From contig JAKLMB010000002.1 in assembly GCA_022813625.1 (NCBI GenBank), positions 1,674,001 to 1,738,000 on the forward strand: a stretch of 64,000 bases of DNA. The letters are read 5' to 3'. The position numbers were made by a program, and so were the translations under genes. Positions within the stretch are counted from its first letter, which is position 1. Each line of letters opens with the position of its first letter. This document shows, piece by piece, positions 11,992 to 23,317 of the stretch. The notes under the pieces are model-generated. The model worked only from the letters and a program-made list of their open reading frames with translations, did not search any database and was not told the origin of the DNA. Source of the stretch: Aaosphaeria pasadenensis (lineage: Eukaryota; Ascomycota; Dothideomycetes; Pleosporales).

Positions 11992-12690
11992 TCAATAGTC
12001 GAGCTCGATGCTAACAGCATTCTGCACGTCGGGCCCGGTAGCCTGGCGTCGAGGGTCCCATTCGTCACTAGATTCGTCATCGGCCCTGTTCGACGTAGCA
12101 GTACTCTCGCGAATCCTTTTCCTATCATCCCTTTTGCGCTGTTGGACTGCGAGCTTCCGCTTCTTGTTTTTGCGCTTTTGTCTCTCCTTAGACTTTGCAC
12201 TCGTCTGTGTCCATTTACGCTGCGCTTGCTGGGGCTCTGAGCTATCTGGAGTAGCTTGATTAGGAGTACCGGCTGGTAGGTCTGGCTTGGGCGACGACGG
12301 GGATGAGGTGACGACTTCTCCAGCCTCTGGACTATGTTGATCTTGCGTAATGTTTTCACTTTGGGATGACGCTTCTGCTTCGAGCCTGCGTCGGCGTTCT
12401 CGTAAGATCGTTTGGATCTCCGTGTGTCTGAAAAGTGCAATTTGCTCGTCCGTTAAGGTTCGCTTCACACCGTCATCATAGTAGCCTAAGCCATCATCTT
12501 CCTCTTCATCATAGTATTCCTCTACGGCTTCGGGTTGTGTCTCGTAACCACCGTTGAAAAGCTCCGGAACTGGCGCAAACGGGAAATGTTTGGAGTGAAA
12601 ATCGCGAAGATCAGCCTGCCTAATCATCAATACCTGGGCACATATTAGATGACTATCAAGACGTACCGCTGTTACAGTAGGCAGATTCAT
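11992..12690 (-). CDS. DUF3807-type nuclear protein
   Basis: Predicted 215-aa protein from two exons (12690..12667 and 12615..11992). The 51-nt intron has a GTACGT donor. Removing it joins LPTVTA directly to ADLRDFHSKHFPFAPVPE, the usual start of fungal DUF3807 proteins, although the frame is also open through the intron. The middle is acidic with a Tyr-rich stretch (EEYYDEEEDDGLGYYDDG), followed by TLTDEQIALFRHTEIQ, an Arg-rich helix and a strongly basic segment (KERQKRKNKKRKL) that is a likely nuclear localisation signal. The biochemical role is unknown; nuclear or nucleolar location is inferred. Confidence 0.82.
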   Translation of the reverse strand: MNLPTVTAVRLDSHLICAQVLMIRQADLRDFHSKHFPFAPVPELFNGGYETQPEAVEEYYDEEEDDGLGYYDDGVKRTLTDEQIALFRHTEIQTILRERRRRLEAEASSQSENITQDQHSPEAGEVVTSSPSSPKPDLPAGTPNQATPDSSEPQQAQRKWTQTSAKSKERQKRKNKKRKLAVQQRKRDDRKRIRESTATSNRADDESSDEWDPRRQATGPDVQNAVSIELDY

Positions 12691-12906
12691 AGTTGAATCG
12701 CATGCTATGGCTCAACGCGCGGCGCAGGTTGGTGTAGCATTTTAAGGTGCGGCTACAAAAAGAAGTGAAAGAGGGAACGACGCGAAGAGTCGCGCGATCA
12801 CGTTCACGAATCGGTCTTGGCAGGACCCCGGATGACGTCCCTGGCTCGCCCACTATCGCTCATTCCACTGTTCACCTCCATATAACTTCACACAACCGGT
12901 AGCAGT

Positions 12907-13606
12907 ATGAGGCAGGTCTTCATTCTCTCCTATACGGCAGCAGCAGCCTGCTTAATTTCCACTGCTTCCGCTTTGGCACCTCCACCAGGCTCGATAAGAA
13001 AGGACTTCGGGATTCCCGGCGAACAGATACCTCTTCAGTCTCCCGCCTTAGAAGACCAGATCATGTCGCCGGTAGACGATCAGGTGTCTACGGGTGTGAT
13101 TATTTCCGATGTCATTGGAAAGACCCAGGATATAGCTATATTCAGCGGCCTCACCCGAGACATCGACTCTGTTTCTGCGCGACTAGATAATGCTTCTAAT
13201 AATGCCACGGTGCTTGCACCAGATAACGCATCCATGAAGAGTTTAGAGCGAAAACCTTGGGAAGATCCAAAAGATTATGACACATTTGGCACCAACGCAT
13301 ACGACGGTGGCGATGGGCAAGATCGGGCAACGAAGAATTTGAAGAGGTTCGTGGAGTCACACATTGTTCCAGAAAGCCCTTGGAAAGAAGGACAGAAGCT
13401 CAAGACTCTTGCGGGTAACGAAGTCTGGTTTGAGGAGAAGGATGGGAAAAAAGTGGTATGTTCTGATTTCTCGGTCCCTGATGACCCACTCAGGAAAGAT
13501 GGCTTACCATATAACACAGATCCAGCCCGCCAACATCGAAGTCGCTAGCATTGCAGACAAAGTAGCGAATGGAGAAGTTTGGGTAATCAAAGGTTCTCTT
13601 GCATAG
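12907..13606 (+). CDS. secreted fasciclin (FAS1) domain protein
   Basis: Predicted 211-aa protein from two exons (12907..13455 and 13520..13606). The first 22 residues form a classic signal peptide (basic start, Ala/Leu-rich core, TASA cleavage region). One FAS1-like domain follows, with SARLDNASNNATVLAPDNAS as the H1-like region and IQPANIEVASIADKVANGEVWVIKG as its end. The conserved end appears only when the 64-nt GTATGT-acag intron is removed; unspliced, the frame runs to a stop at 13548 with an unrelated tail. FAS1 proteins mediate adhesion at the cell surface or wall. No GPI-anchor signal is visible at the C-terminus, so a secreted form is likely. Confidence 0.85.
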
Positions 13607-14012
13607 ACTTTATGACTGTATAGAAATCTTGCTAGTATGATTATTGGCTCCTGGTTGGCGGTTTGACAGCATCTTACGTCGTTGGTGGCTCTTTGGTTTT
13701 CCCCACCTTTAGCATATTGAACTAAGGCACTACGGAGGTTGATTACCAACTTGAAACAATTATACGTTCTGGAGATCTGGATTCGAAGGTTGGCCATTTC
13801 TGTATGTCGGATATGTCTTTGTACATCGTACATTATACCATCCGTCGCTAAGGACTAGTGACCCAGCCGCAGCAACGTCGTAAATGCTCAGCTATATGAA
13901 GCTGTTGTAAACCCCACCTTCATGTACATAAATTCCAGTCTACAGATCTTCCATCACAACACATATATAATAACAAACTTGGACAACTCTCGATTTATCT
14001 GAACAATTCACC
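13607..14012. other. intergenic region with TATA-like element
   Basis: About 400 bp. A TATATAA word lies near 13963, about 45 bp before the next start codon, and may serve as the core promoter of the MBL-fold gene. No gene seen. Confidence 0.5.
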
Positions 14013-15066
14013 ATGAAATTCGATAGCGGCGACTTAGCAATCTGTGTGACCTGCGGCACGCAATTCGACGTTCTTCTATCTCAAGCTCCTCCAAACTGTC
14101 GCGTCTGCGATGCAAGTACACCATGACGTAGCCACCAGTATTCAAAGCACTAACACAATCCCCTCTAGGATCCACGACAATTCGTCCCAGCATCAGGCCA
14201 AGCTTGGACAAGCCTTTCAGAGGCCCAATCCACGCAGAAGAACCAATTCCAGCAAGATGATAAGAACCCCAATCTCTGGTTCATCAGCACCACGCCAAAC
14301 GACCCGGGATACAATCCCTTGAGACCATCACCGTCCCTCACCTTCCCCAACAAGCAGCTCGGGATTGGCCAGCGAGCCATCTTGATCCAGACTCCGTCTG
14401 GCAATGTCCTCTGGGATTGCATTGCCTTCCTCGACGAGGAAACGATCAAGTTCGTCAAGGAGAAGGGAGGACTCAAGGCGATTGTGATATCCCATCCGCA
14501 CTTCTACACCACGCATCTGGAATGGGCCAATGTATTCCAGTGTCCCGTCTACACGAGCAAGGCGGACGAGCAGTGGTTGAACCGCAAGGATGACAAGAAC
14601 CAGAGAACCCTCATTGAAAAGACCATCGCAATCAAGGAGGTAGAAGGCGTCACTGCCATTGTGGTAGGAGGCCACTTCGATGGAAGTCTGATCCTACATT
14701 ACGAAGGCCAATTGTTCCATGCAGATTCGATTATGGTTGTTCCCGTAAGTTGAACTTGATTCCTTTGGCTATGTCATCTGCTAACGTCCGAACGCACAGT
14801 CTGCATACTACCAGAAGGATCGTTTGCCCGGAACTACTAGCTACAGCTTCATGTGGAGCTACCCGAACATGATACCGTTGCCGCCTCACAAGATCCATGG
14901 TATATGGAAGGCGCTGCAACCTTTCGAGTTCAATGCTACGTATGGAGGGTTTGCGGGCCAGAACAACAGACGACATGATCTAAAGGAGCAGTTATTGGAG
15001 AGCATGAAGGTGTTTGTCAGAGTAGCTGGGCATGAGAATGCTCTGGTTCTCCAGGAGAGTCTTTAG
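14013..15066 (+). CDS. MBL-fold metallo-hydrolase with N-terminal zinc ribbon
   Basis: Predicted 313-aa protein from three exons (14013..14111, 14169..14744, 14800..15066). The N-terminus has CVTC (residues 11-14) and CRVC (29-32) pairs, a likely zinc ribbon, followed by DPRQFVP. The metallo-beta-lactamase fold follows, with GNVLWDC, the metal-binding loop SHPHFYTTH (HxHxxxxH, lacking the usual HxHxDH Asp) and VVGGHFDGS. The first intron must use a GC donor (GCAAGT...CTCTAG) to keep both the CXXC pair and the frame. This family is widespread in fungi, usually annotated only as MBL-fold, with unknown substrate. Confidence 0.85.
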
Positions 15067-15668
15067 TTGCAATGTGTTGAAATGGTTTTGCTACAATGTG
15101 ACCTTGTTACACAAAAGCACTGCAGTCGACAAGCACTTAAACGGTTACTTGCAATGATGTCACGGCACACTTGGAATTAGTACAATGACACGCCGGAACA
15201 TGGTAGTTAAAAGCCGTTTCAATAATTCTGTTATACAAATTGACTGAAATACAATGCACAGTCGAGTGACGAAGACAAATTGTGTCTTATTGCTATAGAA
15301 AAGCGCCTTTTGGAACCGATACCCCACTTAAACTACCACCTTCCACGTAGTAAAAAGAATAGGTTCCTTTATGTCAATGATCCCATGTATTCCCAAGGAT
15401 TCTAGTGACACAGACGGGCTTAGTGACCCACCCTGCTGAACCCTGTCAAATCGCCATAGGCCCTAGAGATTGAACCGTTGCCAAAATGAAAAATGATACT
15501 CTCGCTTCCTGACCTGGTGAGAATTTCTCCCAGCGTCGAGAGCGATCGGTACCATGAAAAAGCCTGTAGATCAAAACCGACTTCAAAGATCGGATTGTCT
15601 GTGGAGAGTGTCACAAATCGAGTCCACCAATTCGATGGAGACAAAATTCTATAACCTCTGTCGACAAA
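15067..15668. other. convergent 3' intergenic region
   Basis: About 600 bp between the ends of the MBL-fold gene (plus) and the PWWP gene (minus). Short frames only; I see nothing in it. Confidence 0.6.
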
Positions 15669-17673
15669 TCAAGAAGTGGCGACCTCCTCGGTAGCTTTGG
15701 TATCTGGCTCTGTAGTTGGCTCTTCGGTAGTCTCGACTGCAGGTGCTTCATCTTTAGCATCAGCCATGGCGATGTCGCCATCACCGTCTGCTTTACTCGA
15801 TGCCTCAGCTTCCTTCTCGGCTTCCTCTGGCTTGTTAGAAGCCTCTTCAGACTTGTGGTGGTTATTAACACCATTGGTCGCTGGAGCTGCCGGTGTGACT
15901 GATGCTGGTTCCGCTGCTTCTGTATCGGCTGACAGAACCTTTGCCCATCGAGTAAGAAGTTCAGTAGAGCGCCTCTTGAACTCGAATTCGTCCTCTCGCG
16001 GAATCGAGTCAAGCTTGACGATGCCCTTAAGGACTTTGTGAACCTTGGTCTTCTTGATAATGGAAGCTGCAATTCCGTCGGTGTCCTCAAGCTGCTTGAT
16101 ATAGTTGGACATCTGTGGCATCTCATCTGCAGAGGGTGGGTTTTCACGCGAGATGAAGCCCTTTTGGAGCTTGTGTCGAAGATACAGAACTGGGCACGTT
16201 AGATAAGACGGACAATCGTCAGATGGTGAATAGAGGTCCTTACCAGTCTTCTGCTGCTTCTCGTACCGCTCAGCTTCGGTCTCCTGGGGCTCTTGAGGCT
16301 TCGCTGCTTCGGCCTCCTCACTTCCGGTTTTAGCCTTGGTCTTTTTGGCCTTTGTCTCCTTCTTAGGCTTCGCAGCCGAAGCGTCTTTAGGCGCATTCAA
16401 CTTCAGCTTAGTAGTCTTCGGGGTCTTTGTTGCCTGTTAGAACGATAAGTCTTGTGAGATAAACAACGAAGCAGAATCAGCATACCTTCTCTGGCTCACC
16501 GTCGCTCTCCGAGTCCTTCTTGCGCTTCTTGGAAGGCTTAGCCTTCTTTGCAGAGGCTGTGCCCTCAGCAATATCTTCCTCGACGTCTTCGGCGGCCAGA
16601 CTTTTACGCTTGCCCTTCTTGGCGGCCTCTTTCTCTTTCTTCGCTGCAGCGGCAGCCTCCTTTTCATCGGCGTCGTGCTGCATAGCCTGCTCATGGCCCT
16701 CTAGGACATCCTTGAACCAAGAAAGGTCATGACCCTCTGCAGCGATCTGGTATGCCTCCCACAGCCCTTTGGTCTTCTTTTGGCTATTGCCGGCTTCGAC
16801 ATCCTTCTTGATTGCATCTAGGTCGAGGTCTTGGAGATCTGTATTGACTTGCCATGCGCTGACAAAGATGTTGGTAAATGTGTAGGGTGGCAGGTGGCAG
16901 TGTGGCAGGGGATAGGGGGCGGGCGGATTCAATACTTACAATTCATTTGAGCCCATGAACATGACGGGATAGCGACGGTCTTTAGCATTCTTTCCACCTT
17001 CCAAGAAATCCTCACGATAGGTGCCATCAATTCGTTTCGCGCTAACAGGCCTCTTGCTGAGAAGAGCCTCTGGCAGCATCTCCTCGTCGCAGACAATGAC
17101 TGGCCAAGGTTGAAAGCCCTTCATGGCGACGAAGAAAACATCGCCAGGCTCGACATCAAGTCGAGGAGTGACGGTGGCCTTCTTCTTTGCCGGCGTCTTC
17201 TTGTTGCCGCCTGACGCTTTGCTTGTTGACTTGCGCCTGTTGCCGTTTGGAGTCTTCTTTGTGTTCGGGGTGCTGGCCACGTCTTCAACTATCGCGTCGT
17301 CAGTATCTCCCAATCAACAGCATGCAGCGTAGCGTGTCATCACGCAGAAGCTGCGGCAAGACTGAGACCCACCTGTGTCATTCTCCACCTTGGTATCGTC
17401 GTCGTTGGCGTCAGAGGTTGGCTTCTCGGTGGGCGCGTCGTCCTGAGCGACTTCCTTCGACTCTGAATAATGGCAAAGTCAGCTTCCTCTAGGAGTAGAT
17501 GTGAAGGTCTTTAACAAACCTTCAGCGCTCGCGGCCTCGGGGGCTACGTCACCACCCTCCTCAGGTTTCGCCTCACTGGCGACCGGCTCAGTAGGGGCGT
17601 CGACGGGACGTGTTGTCTCATCGTCGACTTTAGTCGCATCGACGGCAGGAGGTGCATTGGTCGCGTCTGCCAT
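15669..17673 (-). CDS. PWWP-domain chromatin protein, LEDGF-like
   Basis: Predicted 558-aa protein from six exons (17673..17520, 17462..17373, 17288..16940, 16858..16486, 16433..16244, 16189..15669), all phase-consistent. An acidic N-terminus and a basic Lys/Thr stretch precede a PWWP domain with GDVFFVAMKGFQPWPVIV and the aromatic-cage region, ending at MFMGSNEFAW, which is formed across an intron. Long Lys/Glu-rich linkers lead to a helical domain at about residues 390-475 (LYLRHKLQKGF, IKKTKVHKVLKGIVKL, LLTRWAKVL) resembling the TFIIS-N/LEDGF integrase-binding-domain fold. The tail is Ala/Glu-rich. PWWP proteins of this layout read methylated histone H3 (often H3K36me) and recruit elongation or chromatin factors. 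That function is inferred. Confidence 0.88.
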
Positions 17674-20386
17674 TGCGCTGGTCGTGCCCACGAGTGTGAG
17701 TGACACGGCTGGGGAGACGCGTAAAGGACGCGGATATGCGCGAATACTTGAATCGCGCGAACGGTTTTCAATGGGGAGAGCAACTAGTTGATGACAGGCT
17801 GCTGATATTGATGAGGGATGATGGTGGTGGTTGGGCGTTGTGTATGTGTGGGAGGAAAGTGGACGAGGAACTTGGAGAATCGGAAAGTCAGGTCAAGCTC
17901 CAAGCTCGCTCAAGGTCACGTGCGAATATGCCTGGCAAGCAAACGCAGCGTCAGCGACGGTCCAAATACGATTTTTGGTATTGGAGGTGATTCTATACCG
18001 TACAAAGAGCCTCCTCGACAAATTTCCAGCTCTTGAATATTTGTTGAAGTGTATGCGCAATCGTGGGTTGGTGATTCCTCCTTCTTTTGTTATGCACTAG
18101 CGCGATGAGATGAGCTTGGGCCCGCGGGGAGGAGGAGTAATAGGGACGTTTGTTGTTTGCCGAAGTTCGAACTCCGCCCCTTGCGACGCGCCTCTCGCCT
18201 TCTCGCTTTTCGTGTACGACGAGTGCAAATCCTGCTACCGGGTGACGGCAGTTTTTTCACCCCCACACGCGACAATGGAAATTTCGTTGTCCACCGGTGA
18301 AAGAGCACTTCAGCCTTGTTCGTCTTGAAAGAGAATCGCGCTGCCACGACTTCGATACTGAGAGTGGTTGAACACTGTCACACGGTGAAGCAGTCCAACT
18401 TGTCGCGTAGAGGATCGATATGTTCTGTAATGCTAGTGAGCGAGTTCGAATGATGAACGTGTGGAAAGGGTGGCCTTGTTGGGTTGACAAAGCAATCGCA
18501 CGATCCTTGGGCTGGTTTCGTGGTCGAGTTTGTATAGTTCAAACGACCTGAAAAAGTGACAAAGAGTGATTGGAAGTTTTGGCCACTTGTAATGTGATTG
18601 CGCTGACCGCGCTCAACTTGATTTCATTGTTATACGATTTCGGACTACTAGAGTGACGTCAGCTTCAGATGATCCTAATGCAATGCCACTGCACCCAGCC
18701 TAGAACTGACATCGCCGTGATGGTTCAGGAACCAGCTAGGTACTTACTCTACATTTGTACATCTAACATGTTCGCGCAACATATTGGTTCGAGATCTGAC
18801 CAAAGCCAAGCTCTTTCGTCTATCCCTTCACCGTACTCTTTCTGCACATCTCGTGCCATAATCACAGCCACTTCCAGCATCATTCGATGCTTTGAACCCT
18901 AGTATATATCTCCGAGGAAGGGACGACCGTTTTGCTCTGATGCTAAATGGCGAGACGACTGGTGATCGGCATGACCTTTCCTATCACGATGGGTATCAAC
19001 GATGAATCAAATCAACGTAGTGAACAGGGATTGGCTATCAGCTGCAAAATCCATTACCTCTAGGCAATGCAGCTGGCTGGACACTCGAGTCTTCGTTCGG
19101 AGCAGTCTATCGTGCCGACATATGGCTCAAAGACCTAAGGGCTCCGTGGGATATTGCATCGTTTCGCGTAGGCACCCAGTCATGACCGAATACTGTCACC
19201 TAGCTTCTGAGATAGGCCTTAGCTGCAAGAGAGACCACAAGCATGAAATGCTCGGTTTTTAAGGGCACGGTCTGGAATATGTTGCACCGCTGGGGCTCCG
19301 TCAACCAACGTGATGCCTAGAGATTATAGGTCTTCCATTGAAGACCACCGTAGACTGGGGGCCCAAATCGTCGGATCTTTGCTTCGACCAAACGTCAAGT
19401 GTCTAGCCCATGTATATCTATAGATTTCTTTCAATCTTATCCATCGCTAATGATCTTTCCATACTGTCCATGACTCCTTGTAACGATGCTCCTCGACATG
19501 TAGAATAGTTTGCGGGGTACGTTGCGGTATATCGGCACAAGGGTATGTAGCAAAGGCCAAAGTTGCGTTCGGATAAGGTATCATGTAGTATCCATCTCTT
19601 TAATGTTCACCACCATAGTGCCATTCCTGTGTTACACCTTTGACTCTAGATGTTTCGCGCAAGCCGTGGGGTAATGCATTTTGGGCCGACCGACCGGTTG
19701 ATACGTAGAACGTGGTCCAAAATGTTGAGTAAGGGTAGGTCTGGAGCTTAGTGGCGTACTAGAATTGTGAGATTTGGAGGATCAAGTGCGACAGGTGTAG
19801 ATGGCGGTGGATGCGTGCAGATGCGATGTTGCGGAGGTAGGTGTGAAGTGCCATGTAAAACGAGCCCAAGCCTAGAATGGGTGTCACGTGAAACACTCTA
19901 CCACTCTTTTGTCTGCCCATCAGCTTTCCAAAAGAATGTTTTCACTGTGAGAAATAAAATCCGAATCATCATCAAGCTACGCCGGTATACATGTCTAAAG
20001 GCGAAGGAGCATTCCGCACCCATGGAATCATCCCTAGCCCCATGTGCTTCCGCAAGAAGCATACAGTAGTGCGGCGCAAGCGGCCCGTCATGCTCTATCG
20101 GTCGATCAGGAAAGCCGTAGCCGAGGAGTACTCTCTCATACCTGGACACGTTTATGCTCGCCTTCGACTTTGTCAACTGTGTATTCCGTATGGTAAATTA
20201 AATAGCTTATAAGCTGTAATGTTATTTTCGTATTTGGAGAGCTCTTGAACCCTTCCCATTCACAAAAAAAGCCGTTCAGTATTAGAAATAGTTGTCACGA
20301 TTTACTAGCTTTCATGTTTAACGAACAGGTTATCCAGTCTGTTCGACCATGCCTAGTATTTACGTGAATCAGACCTTCCACGATCA
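17674..20386. other. 2.7-kb stretch without a recognisable gene
   Basis: No ORF above about 100 codons looks coding on either strand, and I found no tRNA or transposon signature. A perfect CRE/ATF octamer TGACGTCA lies at 18654-18661, about 1 kb upstream of the PWWP gene start. Base composition is close to the rest of the window, so it is not an obvious AT-rich or RIP-degraded island. It may hold regulatory DNA or a non-coding transcript. Confidence 0.5.
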
Positions 20387-23317
20387 TTAGAATCTCCTTC
20401 GACCTTTCCCGATCACCGGCCTTTTCACAACACCGTCGCCTGCAGCCTTTTTCACTGCTCCGGCGCCGCCGACAGCCTGTTTTACCAAAGGACCATTAGC
20501 CTCATCTGCGAGCCTCTGTTCCTCTTTCGCTTTGGCTTCTGCCATCTTGGCCTCTAATTCGGCTTTCTTGTTGAACTCAATCTCTGTGACACGCTTGTCT
20601 CTCGCAGAGTACCCCTTCTCCTTGATCGAGTAGAAGACAGCGCCCAGATCGGCGAGCCAATGAGGATCTACGGAGGTGACGCAGGACATGTACTCCTTTG
20701 AGGTCAAGATGAGTTCGTGGTAGATAACATAATCGGGGAGATAGCCGAGGCCGTAGAGCGCACTCGTAGGATGAAGCTGCACGGTCACGCTGGTGCGAAG
20801 GTTGATGTACTCGCCGATGCCCTTGACCTTTGCGGCCTGGTGGTAGTAGCCGGAGCAGATGCACTTTCTGATGATGTCCCAATCGGTTCCGCAGCTGGTG
20901 AATGCCATTTTGTGCATCTTCATAATGTCCTGAAGCTGGTCGCGGATCTCCTTTGCACGGCGTAGGGCTTTCGGGTGAAGGAAATGTCTGATGCACCAGC
21001 CGTCGGAAAACCCATTCACTTTCCACTGCGTGTACACATGGAGTAGTGTAAGATGGTCCGATTCCGGGACGAAGAACTTCTCTCTTGCAGCGTCTGACTC
21101 TTCTTGTCGTTCTTTGGGTCGATAGAACACACTTGGCACTGACAGCATGGATACAATCGTGAGCATCTCCTCGCTACATTCGTACTCGACCGATGTGATA
21201 ATGAGCTTGGCCAGTGAAGGATCCATGGGAAACGCAGTCATGGTTCGACCCAATTCGGTGAGATCTCCTATGTGATCTAAAGCACCCAATGCCCATAGAT
21301 CGAAAAGAGATGTAGTGATGGTGTCCTGGGGCGGAGGATCCATGAAGTCAAAGTCAAGCAAATTCTTTACACCAAGAGATTTTAGCAACAGAACCGTGTT
21401 CGCGAGGTTGGTCCTTTGGATCTCAGGTATCGTCTGTATGTAGAATTCATCCCGGAACGCCCTTTCGGTATACAGATGGAAACACTTTCCGGGTCCAGTA
21501 CGGCCTGCACGTCCAGCTCTTTGGGATGCATTGGCTTGTGAGATTGGCGTAATTTGAAGGGTATCCATACCCATCTTCGGATTGTACACCTTCAATTTCG
21601 AGAATCCCGAGTCCACCACATACATAATACCGTCCACCGTCAGACTGGTTTCTGCAATGTTGGTAGCGACAATGACCTTGCGAACTCCGGGCGCAGCTCG
21701 ATCGAAAATCTTAGCCTGGAGATCAGCCGGCATCTGACTGTAGATAGGAAGGATGCTGAGTTTGGGTGGGTCATTTAGGAACTTCAACCGCTCCGCAACG
21801 AGCTCGCAAGTTATTTCGATGTCTTCCTGACCAGTCATAAAAACGAGGATATCGCCGGGACCTTGGGACACGTGGATTGCCAGAACCTGTTTGACCGCAC
21901 TATCGACATAGTCCTCGCATGGAGATCTCGAATACTGTATGTCGACCGGGAACGTACGTCCAGGAATGATAAACTCAGGTGCTCCACCGTAGAATCTTGA
22001 GAATCGGTCTGCGTTCATGGTGGCGGAAGTGACGATGAGCTTGAGATCTCTTCTCCGGGCCAAGACCTTCTTGATCAAACCCATGAGCACGTCTGTATTA
22101 AGAGCACGTTCATGGGCTTCATCCATAATAATGCAAGAGTACTTGTCCAGATCAGGCTCCACCAAAGATTCTCGAAGCAAGACACCGTCCGTCATATATT
22201 TGATAGAGGTCTCTTTGCTCGTGCAATCTTCGAAACGAATAGCGTACCCAACGAGACCCCCCAGCTTGACTTCCATCTCTTCACTGACACGTTTGGCAAC
22301 ACTCATGGCTGCCACACGTCTAGGCTGCGTACAACCGATCAACCCATGCTTTGCGTATCCGTCCTCATACAGGAACTGAGTCAATTGGGTCGTCTTTCCA
22401 GATCCAGTCTGACCAACGACAATGATGACTTGGTTGTCTCGAATGACTCGTAACAGGTCTTCTCGTACCGCGAAGGCCGGAAGGTACTGGCGCTGTTCTC
22501 TCAGCGACTTGCTTCTACTGAAGGCACTCTGTCCCTCACTGGATTTGAGGTGTTCGGCGAATTTACTTCCCCCCTTATGGTCCTCGTCCCCGGGTATGGG
22601 TGCAGCGCTGTCCCCCTCATCCTCTTTCACGCCCATGAGATTACCCAACGCAGTACCAGCAACATTAGTCGCCTCCTGAGCCTGCTTCTGGCGCTCCTTC
22701 TGCTGCCTCTTGTCCTTCACGACCTTGCTTCCCCTCCGACTAAAGACCGCCATGTCGCTCTGGGGATCTCTCACCGCCGGCACAGGATCCAGCTGCTTCG
22801 TGAACACCTTCTTCCCATCAAGGAAAGGCGGCTTCAAATCGTGGACCAAGATATGGACGCGCGTGCCCTCCTCATCGTCCTCGAAGTCGTTCTCGAAGGT
22901 CCGTCGCTGAGCCACGCCGGACTGCAGCATTCGATTCGTCTCCCAGGCGTCCGCATCCTTCTGCCTCTGGACCTGCCTCGCGCTCGCCCGGCTATTCTTC
23001 TTCTTCTCCGCCAGCGCAGCCTCCCGTTGCTGGTTAACCCATGTGTCATCGGCGCCGCCGAAAGGGTTGTGCGATTCGTCGCCAAACGTATGTCCATTTT
23101 CTTCTCCGCCATACCAATCACGGTCGAGGGCGGTCGCATCGAGGTCGTCAACCATAGGTTCCGGTCCTTCGAAGGCGCGCTGATGGGGTCTCGCGGATGC
23201 GCTTCGCGACGACGCCGCCGACGACGCCTGGAGCTTGTTGTGGAACTTTGGGCGCGGAGCGACGGAAAACTGTTCGGAGTCGATCTTCCTCCGCTTGGGG
23301 CTGTTATATCTCTCCAT
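20387..23317 (-). CDS. PRP16: pre-mRNA-splicing DEAH-box ATP-dependent RNA helicase PRP16
   Basis: Single-exon gene encoding 976 aa. The first ATG of the frame is at 23317. It carries all DEAH helicase motifs: GQTGSGKTTQ (about residue 305), DEAH in IIMDEAHERALNT (about 400), SAT (about 433), and QRAGRAGRTGPG (about 604). The winged-helix, ratchet and OB-like C-terminal regions follow. The segment FVPESDHLTLLHVYTQWK and the C-terminal KRPVIGKGRRRF-type end match Prp16/DHX38 rather than Prp2, Prp22 or Prp43. The divergent N-terminal 270 residues are charged and include a basic patch. Prp16 drives the remodelling between the two catalytic steps of splicing. It shares a 280-bp upstream region with PWP1. 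Confidence 0.95.
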   Translation of the reverse strand: MERYNSPKRRKIDSEQFSVAPRPKFHNKLQASSAASSRSASARPHQRAFEGPEPMVDDLDATALDRDWYGGEENGHTFGDESHNPFGGADDTWVNQQREAALAEKKKNSRASARQVQRQKDADAWETNRMLQSGVAQRRTFENDFEDDEEGTRVHILVHDLKPPFLDGKKVFTKQLDPVPAVRDPQSDMAVFSRRGSKVVKDKRQQKERQKQAQEATNVAGTALGNLMGVKEDEGDSAAPIPGDEDHKGGSKFAEHLKSSEGQSAFSRSKSLREQRQYLPAFAVREDLLRVIRDNQVIIVVGQTGSGKTTQLTQFLYEDGYAKHGLIGCTQPRRVAAMSVAKRVSEEMEVKLGGLVGYAIRFEDCTSKETSIKYMTDGVLLRESLVEPDLDKYSCIIMDEAHERALNTDVLMGLIKKVLARRRDLKLIVTSATMNADRFSRFYGGAPEFIIPGRTFPVDIQYSRSPCEDYVDSAVKQVLAIHVSQGPGDILVFMTGQEDIEITCELVAERLKFLNDPPKLSILPIYSQMPADLQAKIFDRAAPGVRKVIVATNIAETSLTVDGIMYVVDSGFSKLKVYNPKMGMDTLQITPISQANASQRAGRAGRTGPGKCFHLYTERAFRDEFYIQTIPEIQRTNLANTVLLLKSLGVKNLLDFDFMDPPPQDTITTSLFDLWALGALDHIGDLTELGRTMTAFPMDPSLAKLIITSVEYECSEEMLTIVSMLSVPSVFYRPKERQEESDAAREKFFVPESDHLTLLHVYTQWKVNGFSDGWCIRHFLHPKALRRAKEIRDQLQDIMKMHKMAFTSCGTDWDIIRKCICSGYYHQAAKVKGIGEYINLRTSVTVQLHPTSALYGLGYLPDYVIYHELILTSKEYMSCVTSVDPHWLADLGAVFYSIKEKGYSARDKRVTEIEFNKKAELEAKMAEAKAKEEQRLADEANGPLVKQAVGGAGAVKKAAGDGVVKRPVIGKGRRRF

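Noticed and set aside
18771..18810. Possible B-box (GGTTCGAGATC) suggesting a tRNA
   Set aside because: No pairing T stem, acceptor stem, A box or T-run terminator around it.
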